Shown: in pieces, positions 39,770-47,014 of the stretch
Position numbering within the stretch: position 1 is the stretch's first letter
Layout of the letters: every line of letters begins with the position of its first letter
NCBI GenBank assembly: GCA_020425695.1
Contig: JAGQRE010000012.1
Location: 1-47,014, forward strand
Direction: 5' to 3'
From: Planctomycetota bacterium
GTDB lineage: Bacteria; Planctomycetota; UBA8742; UBA2392
DNA length: 47,014 nucleotides
Position numbers and translations under genes: made by a program
The notes under the pieces: model-generated
Database searches by the model: none
What the model was told of the DNA's origin: nothing
Seen by the model: only the letters and a program-made list of their open reading frames with translations

Positions 39770-41686
39770 ATGAGGCTTGCCCAAAGGCTGAATTCCTTCC
39801 CGGTGATTGTTGTCGCAGCGCTGCTGTTGGCGGCACTGTTCGGGCTTGGGGTAGGCTTCGTTACGTCAAGCAGCTCCGCGACAGCGCTTCCGCAGACGGC
39901 GGTGGGTGGCAACGCCGTCGATCCTGAAAGTTCGTTCGGTGCTCCTCTGGCAGGCGATGGGACGGACGGAACAACGCGCAGCACTGGTACGTCAATCCGC
40001 GAGAAGGTCGACCGCAGCAACCCCCGCGGAACTAAAACCGACAACGGCAACGAGACCCATACCGGCCCCAACCCGCGTGACCCGGACGGCGAACGCTTGC
40101 CACCGGTAAAGCCCGGAGTGATGCGCACGCTGGCCGAAGGGCGCGTGGATGAACTGGAAACGCTTGAACCGAAAGAAGTCGCCACACCGGGCTGCAGCAT
40201 TGAAGTCTCAGTCGCTGACACGCGTGGGACAATCCTGCCGTTTGCGCTGCTGGCACTGGACGTGAAATCCGGCCCGCTGGGGTGGCATCTGGTGCCGTCG
40301 CAACCTCAGGCCGTACCTGAGCAACGCGGGCTGTTTCGCTTCGCCAATCTGTACCCGGGCGAGTACCGTCTGCGCTCACTGGCCAGCAACTACCAGCCGG
40401 CCGAGGAAATGGTCCGTCTGCAAGGTGCAACCGACGTCGAGCACGTCTCGCTCGTGTTGCAGCCGCTTGAGTATGCGCAGGTAGAGTTCTTCATCTACTT
40501 CCCCGACAGCACCTCGCCCGAGGAAGTTGAGCTCAGCATCCAGAAGCCCGGCCAGGAGGACACCAGCACCGGCGGCCGTTTCCACGAGTACGAAGTTGAC
40601 CTGACTGCAACCACACGCGCCATGGGCGTGATACCGGCCACTCGCATGCGTCAACGCACCGGCACGGGCGGCATGATTCGTCTGACACTGCCGAAGGATC
40701 AGCAAACAGTCGTGGCCTTTGCCGCCAACCGTGACTCGCAGCGCTATGAAGGTTCTGCATCAGTGAAGCCGACCGGCGGCATCTCGCAGGAAAGCGTCAC
40801 CCTGCAGCCGACCGAGAGCGACAACAAAAGCGTACTGCCGAACAACCCGCGATCACTCGGGAACCTGAACGTCACGCTGACGCTGGCTGGCAAAGAGGCC
40901 GAGTTCACGGCCATCAACCTGCGCCAAAGTGTCGAAGACTTTCAGTACCGTCCGCCCCAGACAACCGACGGCAACAAGTACACGTGGCAGAATGTGTATG
41001 ACGGCAAGTGGTTTCTGGTGGCGGAATCAGCGGCCTTTCACGCGCCCTATGTCGCTGAAGTGGACGTCTCGGGTGAGACTTCCCTTGCGCTGGATATTCG
41101 CACCGGGCACCTGCGTGTGACCGCCGTGCGCGCTTCAGGCACACCCGACCCGACCAACGGTGAAGCGCGTTATCGTGTGCGCTTGCGCCCACGCGGCAGC
41201 GGAACTATCGAGCGCGCCTACAACGGCAACCTGACAGGCAAGCAGACCGACTTCATCGACTTCTTTGTGCCGGTGGGTGATTACGACGTGCGCGTCGAGT
41301 CACCCGAGAACTACCCGAAGCTGTCAGTAGCGCCCGTGGCCCAAAGCTTTGCGATGACGGACGACGGCGACGTGAAACTGAGCTACACGCTGAGCGCCGC
41401 CACAAAACTGATCTTCCAGTGTGTTGATGCAACGGGCGCGCCAATCCAGAACGCAGAGTTTCTCGTGACGTTTCACCCGGCCGGGCAGGTGCCGGAAAGC
41501 GAGCGCGAGAACGTAATGAAGGCCGGCTACAACGGAATCTGCGAAACAGACATGGCGCCCTCAGGCCCGGTCTACATCATGATCTGGGCAGAAGGCAGCG
41601 ACTGGGCCAACCCCGACAAAGTCTTCCAGGTAGACCTGCCCCCATACACCGAAAAGAACCTCGGCGCAGTAGTGGTGACCGAATAG
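39770..41686 (+). CDS. Membrane-anchored protein with carboxypeptidase-regulatory-like beta domains
   Basis: This encodes 638 residues with GGAG upstream. An N-terminal anchor (FPVIVVAALLLAALFGLGVG) is followed by a low-complexity linker to about residue 140. The rest is a chain of beta-sandwich domains of the carboxypeptidase-regulatory or SpaA/Cna-B type. Tell-tale motifs are GLFRFANLYPGEYRLRSLAS, WQNVYDGKWFLVAESAAF, FFVPVGDYDVRVESPENYPK and PSGPVYIMIWAEG. Such chains hold or space other domains at the cell surface. No enzyme motif was seen. It is probably periplasmic or surface-facing with the anchor in the inner membrane. Confidence 0.75.
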   Translation: MRLAQRLNSFPVIVVAALLLAALFGLGVGFVTSSSSATALPQTAVGGNAVDPESSFGAPLAGDGTDGTTRSTGTSIREKVDRSNPRGTKTDNGNETHTGPNPRDPDGERLPPVKPGVMRTLAEGRVDELETLEPKEVATPGCSIEVSVADTRGTILPFALLALDVKSGPLGWHLVPSQPQAVPEQRGLFRFANLYPGEYRLRSLASNYQPAEEMVRLQGATDVEHVSLVLQPLEYAQVEFFIYFPDSTSPEEVELSIQKPGQEDTSTGGRFHEYEVDLTATTRAMGVIPATRMRQRTGTGGMIRLTLPKDQQTVVAFAANRDSQRYEGSASVKPTGGISQESVTLQPTESDNKSVLPNNPRSLGNLNVTLTLAGKEAEFTAINLRQSVEDFQYRPPQTTDGNKYTWQNVYDGKWFLVAESAAFHAPYVAEVDVSGETSLALDIRTGHLRVTAVRASGTPDPTNGEARYRVRLRPRGSGTIERAYNGNLTGKQTDFIDFFVPVGDYDVRVESPENYPKLSVAPVAQSFAMTDDGDVKLSYTLSAATKLIFQCVDATGAPIQNAEFLVTFHPAGQVPESERENVMKAGYNGICETDMAPSGPVYIMIWAEGSDWANPDKVFQVDLPPYTEKNLGAVVVTE

Positions 41687-41757
41687 TGATTGCCGTTGTT
41701 TGCCGATGCGAACGACGAAAACTAGCGGGAAGTAGCAGTCTCGTGCTTTTGGTCCGC

Positions 41758-43236
41758 TTAGCCTATCCAAGTCGACGGTTCTACGTTTTGCCAGAGAATT
41801 AGGCGATCATTGACATTTGCGAGAAGCTTCGCACCGCCGTCTTGTGATACTACAAGCGCCATGGAGCCTTTTAGTGATGCAACGAATCTCGCTGCTGACC
41901 GATGTCTAGTACCGTATCCCGTCATATTCACCGTCCGCCGATATCGTGCATCCTCACCCTGTACCAAGTCGAATTCTGGCGGTCCTTCTCCTTCGGCGAT
42001 TATGATTTCTGCGCCCCACCCCCGAACCGTCAAGTGGCTGGACAATATCACTGCGCCATCAACAGCCGTAAACCCTGCAACCTCTCGAACTCCATCTCTC
42101 AATAGTCCCGCATGGGCACTTAGGTCTGCCTCGTACCTTTGGGCCATCTGCCAGTCATTTCGACTGTCCCGTTTGCGCTTCCTACGTTTAGTGAAATGTC
42201 GCCGGACCCAATCCCAAAGCACTTGGCGCTGAGAGGTATGAAAAACTCCCGACGAAAGGCCCTTGGAGGCACTTGTTTCGTACTTCACTTTCAGTCCAAG
42301 TGTCTGCCAGTTGGTGTCCCGATGCACAGGCTCCGGAACAAACAACACTGTCCCTCCGTGCCTCATCCGTTTCATGTCGGCCAGCAGGGTGTCTAATGCG
42401 ATGTGAATCCAACGTTGTACTGCCGATCTGAATTGGGGTGTATCCGGGAGTCGATCTCCTTTTTGATCCCACTGGCCGGGTGTAACTATCCCAAGAATGG
42501 CTGGTTCAAAGATTGGTTCGAGGATGCTCGCCTTAAAGGGCATTACGTTGCTACGCACTACTTGTCCGTGTTGAAGTCTCGCGAGAATCCTGCGTCCAAA
42601 GGCAACTGCAATGTCCCCTGGACCGAAGACCCGAATCAACAAGGAGGATCGAATGGCATCCAAAGATGCGTCGTTCCCTCTTAGCGGATCCCAATCGTAC
42701 TGACCGAGGTGCAATAGCCCTACTATGCTCTGGCCTATCCAAGGCGGCCCCGAAGACAAAATGCTGTACATGATTGCACTATTGCTCGCTTCGGCGGCCG
42801 GTGCCAAGCGGCGCAGGTTTTGCACATCAAATTCTACGGAAGGCTCGATTTTAGTTTCGGACAGGGCATGAATGAACGGACCCGCGAGTGGACCGCGTCG
42901 ATACTTGAGCATCGGCACGCGGTCCACCAGCGTAAACACCGTGCTGCGCCCTTCTTCAGTGTGAGTGCTCGCTTCAAAACAAGTCGACAGAAGATTTGTA
43001 AGCCATTCGGGTTCCGGAAGAATGCTAAACTTGTCGAGCTTTCCGTAGCGCCGGTACGCGTTGGTTAGTTTATGTAGGAAGCGCGCAAAGCGGTCCGGGA
43101 ACATGTACTTCGCGAACCGAATTGAGTTACGTCTGCGTCTAGGACGCACAGCGGTTGTTTCTTCGTCTGGCGCACCGGCTTCCGTCACGAGGGCATCCCT
43201 TAGTGCGCGATCCAGCAGCTCGTTTCGTTCAGCCAA
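41758..43236 (-). CDS. Diadenylate-cyclase-like (DisA_N/DACNV-type) sensor protein
   Basis: This encodes 492 residues. TTG 43236 is the ORF limit, overlapping folD by 8 bp. GTG 43188 is possible, and the start is uncertain. The N-terminal half is basic, then has LLSTCFEASTHTEEGRSTVF, which resembles the DACNV sensor family as I recall it. The C-terminal 110 residues resemble the DisA_N/DAC fold and keep both cyclase motifs: Asp393-Gly-Ala in VDGAVILSSH and Arg444-His-Arg in GYGTRHRSA. SMALVVSQDGG follows. The DGA-to-RHR gap (51) is longer than in DisA (about 33). It may make or sense c-di-AMP or another nucleotide. GC content is visibly lower in parts than in neighbours, suggesting transfer. 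Confidence 0.72.
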   Translation of the reverse strand: MAERNELLDRALRDALVTEAGAPDEETTAVRPRRRRNSIRFAKYMFPDRFARFLHKLTNAYRRYGKLDKFSILPEPEWLTNLLSTCFEASTHTEEGRSTVFTLVDRVPMLKYRRGPLAGPFIHALSETKIEPSVEFDVQNLRRLAPAAEASNSAIMYSILSSGPPWIGQSIVGLLHLGQYDWDPLRGNDASLDAIRSSLLIRVFGPGDIAVAFGRRILARLQHGQVVRSNVMPFKASILEPIFEPAILGIVTPGQWDQKGDRLPDTPQFRSAVQRWIHIALDTLLADMKRMRHGGTVLFVPEPVHRDTNWQTLGLKVKYETSASKGLSSGVFHTSQRQVLWDWVRRHFTKRRKRKRDSRNDWQMAQRYEADLSAHAGLLRDGVREVAGFTAVDGAVILSSHLTVRGWGAEIIIAEGEGPPEFDLVQGEDARYRRTVNMTGYGTRHRSAARFVASLKGSMALVVSQDGGAKLLANVNDRLILWQNVEPSTWIG

Positions 43237-44083
43237 TCTGGCGCTTGAGTGTTTCCAGTGTGTTCTTGAACAGGATCTGCGTGGTCACGCTGCCTACGCC
43301 GCCGGGGACTGGGCTTAACCAGCCGGCCTTCTCGTTTACGCTGTCGAAGTCGCAGTCGCCCTTGTACTTGCCGTCCTCGGTTGCGATGGTTGCTACGTCT
43401 ACCACCACTGCGCCGGGCTTTACGAAATCGCCGGTTACCATGCCGGGTTTGGCGCCCATGGCGGTCACCAGGATGTCGGCCTCAGCGGCGATGGCTGCCA
43501 TGTTTTCTGTGCGTGAGTGACAGACCGTTACCGTGCAATGCTTATCAAGTAGCAGCAGCGCGCACGGCTTGCCTACGATGATGCTGCGCCCGAGAACGAC
43601 GGCGCGCTTGCCCTTGAACTCGATGCCGCTTTCGGCCGCCAGCTCTATGGCCGCGCGGGCGGTGCAGGGGATATTGCGGTACTGGTTCATGACGATCAGA
43701 CCGAGGTTGTCCGGGTCAACGCCTTCGACGTTCTTCTCGGGCGTGATCACCTTGGCCAACTCGTTGCCGTCTAGGTGTTTGGGCACAGGCAGTTGCAGGA
43801 TCATGCCGGTGACTTCGGCGTTGTCGCAGATTTCGCGGATCTTGCCGGCGGCCTGCTCAAAGGTGCTGTCGGCGGGGATGCGCTCGGCGGTGTATTCCAC
43901 GCCCAGTTTCTCGGCCTGCTTTTTCTGGTTGTTGACGTACCAGTCGCTGCTGTCGTCGCTGCCGATGCTGAGGCTTACAAGGTGTGCTGCGTGGCCTTTT
44001 GACTTGAGTTCAGCGAACTCCGCCGCCAACTCTTCACGCAACCGCTTCGCCATCGCCTTGCCGTCAAGAACCTGTGCCGCCAT
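43229..44083 (-). CDS. folD: Methylenetetrahydrofolate dehydrogenase/cyclohydrolase FolD, divergent
   Basis: This is a 284-residue enzyme with the normal FolD length. It interconverts one-carbon folates. GGAG precedes the ATG. The core has GMILQLPVPKHL, VVLGRSIIVGKPCALLLLDK and VTVCHSRTENM, then PVPGGVGSVTTQ. The YxxxK lysine needed for cyclohydrolase is Gln53 in YVNNQKK, aligned without gaps from Tyr49 to the following Gly. KDVDGFHP is KNVEGVDP, CTPxG is CTARA, and DVGI is DVAT. It may therefore be a dehydrogenase lacking cyclohydrolase. It is coupled to the downstream DAC-like gene. Confidence 0.92.
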   Translation of the reverse strand: MAAQVLDGKAMAKRLREELAAEFAELKSKGHAAHLVSLSIGSDDSSDWYVNNQKKQAEKLGVEYTAERIPADSTFEQAAGKIREICDNAEVTGMILQLPVPKHLDGNELAKVITPEKNVEGVDPDNLGLIVMNQYRNIPCTARAAIELAAESGIEFKGKRAVVLGRSIIVGKPCALLLLDKHCTVTVCHSRTENMAAIAAEADILVTAMGAKPGMVTGDFVKPGAVVVDVATIATEDGKYKGDCDFDSVNEKAGWLSPVPGGVGSVTTQILFKNTLETLKRQIG

Positions 44084-44105
44084 TGCCTATCTCCGTGGAT
44101 TCGTT

Positions 44106-44128
44106 GAGCGCGAAGCGTAAGCGAGCGG
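44106..44128. repeat. Possible intergenic repeat unit (GCGCGAAGCGTAAGCGAGCGG-type)
   Basis: A GAGCGCGAAGCGTAAGCG-type word starts just upstream of folD. I recall similar intergenic words in Planctomycete genomes. Only one copy is seen here. A partial complement (CTTACTAACGCTTC) follows at about 44144, which could form a hairpin with it. Confidence 0.25.
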
Positions 44129-44274
44129 CAAACCGCCAGCCCCTTACTAACGCTTCATTAGGGGGACGCAGATGCTACAAACCCAGCCCGCACAGACCAA
44201 CCCGATCTGGGAGCGAGGGCCTTATACACTGCGTTCACTTGGTGAATTGCCGTGACGCTCGCCCGCTACACAGC

Positions 44275-44289
44275 GTTTGCGATGCAAAC
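44275..44289 (-). terminator. Weak hairpin downstream of the TPR gene
   Basis: GTTTGC and GCAAAC (44275-44280, 44284-44289) form a 6-bp stem with a 3-nt loop, 15 bp after the stop of the TPR gene on the minus strand. There is no U tract, so terminator function is doubtful. Confidence 0.25.
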
Positions 44290-44304
44290 TGCTTCGCGCT
44301 CAGA

Positions 44305-45717
44305 TTACTTGCCAACGAGCGCTTTGAACTTCGGGTCTTTCTTGAACGCAGCAAAGTCTGGGTCGTCTGCGAGCGCCGACAAATCTTCGCCCGCCGCCTT
44401 CGCCTGTGTCAGCGAGTTCACAATCCCATTCAACGAACCTGCGCCGTTTTCAATGGCATGCACGCGGGCGGATTCAACCAAACCTTTACCGAAGTCGCGT
44501 TCCAGCAGCCACTGCGCATCACCGTTGGCGGCCTTGAACATCTTGAGTTTGGCGTAGCAACGCAAACGGCGCGCATGCGTGCCGGCGTCGTCGGGTACTA
44601 GATCAAGCGTGCGATTCAAAGCGACCAACGCTTCTTCCCACGAGCCGGAACCCATGCGCGCATCGCTCAGCAGGCTCCAGTACCGGGCTTCGCCGGGCTG
44701 CATGGCACACAAAGTTGCCGCCGTTACGCTGGCGTTCTCAAAGTCCTGCTGTTGCAGGTACGTCCTCGCCAAACCGGCGCGGGCACCCAGATTGTTAGGG
44801 TCCAGACTGACCGCGAGTTTGAAGTGCTTCTCGGCCGCTGCCAATTCGCCTTTCGCGAGGTCGAGGTCGCCGAGCCCGACTTCACCCGCCGCAGCGAAGC
44901 CCTCAACCTTAGAGGCAGCCGCGAAATCATTGCGTGCCAGCTCAGGCCGGTTCCATCCGAACCACGTGTAGCCGCGACCGATCAGAGCCTGGGCATAGTT
45001 TTCATGGAGGCGCAGGGCCTGGCTGTAATCGCGCACGGCCTGCTCATAATCACCCATCAGGCGGGCGGCCGATGCGCGGTTTACATAGGCGCGTGCGTTC
45101 TTGGGGTCAAGCTCAAGGGCGCGGTCGAAGTCTTTGAAGGCGATATCAAACAGTTGCTTGTCGACGAAAATCAGCCCTCGGTTTTCAAAGAACGCCGGGT
45201 TCTTCGGTTGCAGGTCGATGCAGCTATTGAAGTCAAGCAATGCGCGATCGGTGTTGCCGGCGTCCTGATAGGCGATGCCGCGGTTCTGGAACATCTGGGC
45301 GCGCCCGGCGTCGTCGATGCGGCGGTCGTCGGTGCCGTAGGCGATGGCGGCGGTGTAGTCCTCAATGGCCGCGTTCAGGTCTTTGCGCAGCCAGCGAATG
45401 TAGCCGCGAGTGTTCCAGGCCAGGCTGAAGTTTGTGCTGAGTTTGACGGCCTCTTCGACATCGGACCAGGCTTCATCAAGTTTGCCCAACGCGACGTAAG
45501 CGGCCGCGCGATAGCCGAGTGCTTCGTCGTTTTTGGGTTGAGCGTTGAGTGCCTTGGTGAAGGCCGTGACGGCCTCCTGCATGCGCCCTTCGGTAAACGC
45601 GTCCTCGCCGTCTTTGAACTCGGCCTGTCCCGGCTTGGGCGCAGGACCGACAACGGGGTCGTCTTGTGCATGTAAAAACGGCGCGCAGAAAAGCGCGAGA
45701 ATCAGCAATGTTCGCAT
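44305..45717 (-). CDS. Secreted TPR protein
   Basis: This encodes 470 residues from ATG 45717, with GGAGGA just upstream. A longer frame to 45873 would run through the palindromic repeat and is rejected. The signal peptide (RTLLILALFCAPFLHA, cut before QDD) directs it to the periplasm. At least eight TPRs follow (AVTAFTKALNAQPKNDEALG, AIEDYTAAIAYGTDDRRID, RALLDFNSCIDLQPKNPAFF, AEKHFKLAVSLDPNNLGARA). It ends with a short acidic domain, SALADDPDFAAFKKDP. It is a protein-interaction scaffold, perhaps for envelope assembly. It is separated from folD by 221 bp and from the ABC gene by the palindrome. Confidence 0.82.
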   Translation of the reverse strand: MRTLLILALFCAPFLHAQDDPVVGPAPKPGQAEFKDGEDAFTEGRMQEAVTAFTKALNAQPKNDEALGYRAAAYVALGKLDEAWSDVEEAVKLSTNFSLAWNTRGYIRWLRKDLNAAIEDYTAAIAYGTDDRRIDDAGRAQMFQNRGIAYQDAGNTDRALLDFNSCIDLQPKNPAFFENRGLIFVDKQLFDIAFKDFDRALELDPKNARAYVNRASAARLMGDYEQAVRDYSQALRLHENYAQALIGRGYTWFGWNRPELARNDFAAASKVEGFAAAGEVGLGDLDLAKGELAAAEKHFKLAVSLDPNNLGARAGLARTYLQQQDFENASVTAATLCAMQPGEARYWSLLSDARMGSGSWEEALVALNRTLDLVPDDAGTHARRLRCYAKLKMFKAANGDAQWLLERDFGKGLVESARVHAIENGAGSLNGIVNSLTQAKAAGEDLSALADDPDFAAFKKDPKFKALVGK

Positions 45718-45816
45718 GAGTGTCCTCCGCACAGAGTTTAGCAACGTGTTGCGGGCGTCTCGCCTGCAAATCGGAGGCGGGTGCATTACAAGAAAGCGTC
45801 GTGTTTTCCGCAGGCA

Positions 45817-45896
45817 GTAGCACAGGCATTCCTGCCTGTGGTCGCAGCTCAGTTGCTGCGACAAACCAGCCACACAGGCAGGAATGCCTGTGCTAC
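45817..45896. repeat. Perfect 24-bp inverted repeat with an inner hairpin (REP/BIME-like)
   Basis: The arms 45817-45840 and 45873-45896 are perfect reverse complements (GTAGCACAGGCATTCC... and ...GGAATGCCTGTGCTAC). The 32-nt centre has its own 8-bp hairpin (GTCGCAGC/GCTGCGAC at 45841-45848/45855-45862), and each arm also folds on CACAGGCA/TGCCTGTG. The right arm ends one base before the stop of the ABC gene (45898). The whole resembles a bacterial interspersed palindromic element, and may end or protect the ABC mRNA. Confidence 0.88.
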
Positions 45897-45897
45897 T

Positions 45898-47014
45898 TTA
45901 GTTTCCAGATGCAGCAGGGCTGCCGCTTTGGACGGCCCACAACTCGGCGTAGGTGCCGCCTTTGTCTACCAGCTTGTCGTGGCTGCCTTCTTCTTCGACC
46001 CGGCCGTCCTTGATGACGATGATGCGGTCGGCCTTGCGGATCGTGCTGAGCCTGTGGGCGATTACCAGCGCCGTGCGTCCGGCCGTTAACTCTTCGAGGT
46101 TCTGCTGGATCATGCGCTCGGTTTCGGTGTCCACGCTGCTGGTAGCTTCGTCGAGAACGAGAATCGGCGCGTTCTTAAGCAGCGCCCGTGCGATACTCAG
46201 TCGCTGACGCTGCCCGCCGCTTAGCTTGATGCCGCGCTCACCGACCACCGTCTCATAGCCGCCGGGCAGGCTTTCGACGAAGTCATGAAACTGCGCATGC
46301 TTGCTGGCTTCGATCACCTGCTCGTCGCTCACGTCCACGCCCGGGTAGGCGATGTTCTCGCGGATCGTTCCGTGAAACAGAAACACGTCCTGGCTTACCA
46401 GCGCGATCTGTCGACGCAGGTCGTGTTGCGCCAGATGCCGCAGGTCAACGCCGTCGATCTTGATGGCGCCTTCGTTCACGTCGTAAAGGCGCAGCAGCAG
46501 CTTGATCAGCGTACTCTTGCCCGCGCCGGTTGTGCCCGCGATGCCGATCATCTCGCCGGCTTTGACGCGCATGGACAAACCGTTCAGCACTGGCTCGCGG
46601 TCGCGGTACTTGAAGAAGACGTCCTCGAATTCGACTTCGCCCTCGGCGCGTTTCATCGGCTGCGGCTGGGCGGGGTCCTGCACGCGGCTGGGTGTATCCA
46701 GCAGCCCGAAAATGCGCGTGGCGCTGGCTCGGGCGCGTTGGTATTCGTCGAGAGTATTCCCGAGCCGAGTCAACGGCCACAGCAGGCGTTGGATCATCAT
46801 GCAGAACAGTACCAGCTCACCGGCCGAGATCTGGCGCTTGGTCACCCAGTAGCCGCCCAGAATGATCACCGCACCAAAGCCGAACGCAATCGCCATGCGG
46901 ATGACCGGCACGAACACAGCCGAGAGTTTGATCGCGTGGCGGTTGGCGGCACGGTAGCTTTCGCTGGCTTCGCGCACGCGGTCCGACTCGTACTTCTCGG
47001 CCGTGAAGCTCTTG
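45898..47014 (-). CDS. ABC exporter (MsbA/MdlB-type, TMD-NBD fusion), 3' part only
   Basis: The frame is open to the window edge (KSFTAEKYESDRVREA before the first visible Val), so the N-terminus is missing. At least 371 residues are present. The membrane half ends with helices AFGFGAVIILGGYWVT and GELVLFCMMIQRLLWPLTRL. The ATPase has Walker A GTTGAGKSTL, signature LSGGQRQRLSIARALL, Walker B ILVLDEATSS and H-loop AHRLST. Such half-transporters dimerise and export lipids or peptides using ATP. The palindromic repeat begins right after the stop. It is the last gene of the window. Confidence 0.93.
   Translation of the reverse strand, partial: KSFTAEKYESDRVREASESYRAANRHAIKLSAVFVPVIRMAIAFGFGAVIILGGYWVTKRQISAGELVLFCMMIQRLLWPLTRLGNTLDEYQRARASATRIFGLLDTPSRVQDPAQPQPMKRAEGEVEFEDVFFKYRDREPVLNGLSMRVKAGEMIGIAGTTGAGKSTLIKLLLRLYDVNEGAIKIDGVDLRHLAQHDLRRQIALVSQDVFLFHGTIRENIAYPGVDVSDEQVIEASKHAQFHDFVESLPGGYETVVGERGIKLSGGQRQRLSIARALLKNAPILVLDEATSSVDTETERMIQQNLEELTAGRTALVIAHRLSTIRKADRIIVIKDGRVEEEGSHDKLVDKGGTYAELWAVQSGSPAASGN

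Noticed and set aside
45718..45873. Upstream extension of the secreted TPR protein
   Set aside because: It translates the palindromic repeat and puts 52 residues before a good signal peptide. GGAGGA marks ATG 45717 as the start.
1..47014. CRISPR arrays, rRNA and tRNA genes
   Set aside because: No regular direct repeats with spacers, no conserved rRNA segments and no cloverleaf-like sequences were found by reading. A covariance-model scan would settle it.

Overview
The window looks like chromosomal DNA from a Gram-negative bacterium with roughly 55-60% GC, judged by eye. It encodes a periplasm-to-outer-membrane apparatus (a coiled-coil porin ending in Phe, lipoproteins, a PDZ protein), many TPR proteins, and a surface protein with a C-terminal Gly/Cys-helix-Arg sorting tail. 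The TPR richness, the C-terminal sorting tail and a palindromic intergenic repeat suggest a Planctomycetota-like or related lineage. That placement is an inference and weak. No phage, IS element, CRISPR array, rRNA or tRNA was seen. The stray tyrosine recombinase is XerC/D-like and overlaps ybeY, so it reads as housekeeping.

Layout. 1-3627: the end of an unknown gene, a membrane-anchored protein with four GWAWD-type beta repeats and a PDZ domain, and a helical-repeat protein. 3622-16086: a glycan (O-antigen, capsule or glycoprotein) cluster. It holds an FkbM methyltransferase, GDP-mannose 4,6-dehydratase (gmd), a GT-A-like protein, two methyltransferase-like proteins, an AsnB-type amidotransferase, three paralogous GT2 glycosyltransferases sharing a C-terminal helical extension, two tail-to-tail GT10 (fucosyltransferase-type) paralogs and a sugar-nucleotide epimerase. 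16083-20597: a secreted protein, a zinc-ribbon protein overlapping a response regulator, a cytosolic YwrD-like gamma-glutamyltransferase and a methyltransferase. 20663-22017: xerC-ybeY. 22036-24223: a promoter, a cobalamin riboswitch and a surface-anchored beta-rich protein. 24345-31127: a TPR lipoprotein, pyrK, def, two TPR genes, rpsT and a lipoprotein. 31206-35856: a coupled operon of a 993-residue acidic tail-anchored protein, a Porin_5-like porin and a SemiSWEET. 35839-41686: a P-type Ca2+-ATPase, ispH and an anchored multi-beta-domain protein. 41758-47014: a DAC-like (DisA_N/DACNV-type) sensor gene of lower GC coupled to folD, a TPR gene, a 24-bp perfect palindromic repeat and an ABC exporter cut by the window end.

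The most interesting points are these. (1) The cobalamin riboswitch begins at its own predicted transcription start and drives a single secreted beta-propeller-like, surface-anchored protein, a possible functional analogue of the Bacteroides B12-capture protein BtuG. (2) A porin and a SemiSWEET are translationally coupled, which could make a passive solute path across both membranes. (3) A DAC-fold protein retains the DGA and RHR motifs, is coupled to folD and has atypical composition. (4) FolD carries Gln in place of the YxxxK catalytic lysine. (5) A recurring -10 box lies 5-7 nt before ATG in genes without a Shine-Dalgarno, suggesting leaderless transcripts. Several convergent gene pairs share palindromic stop codons (CTAG, CTATAG), with no room for terminators.
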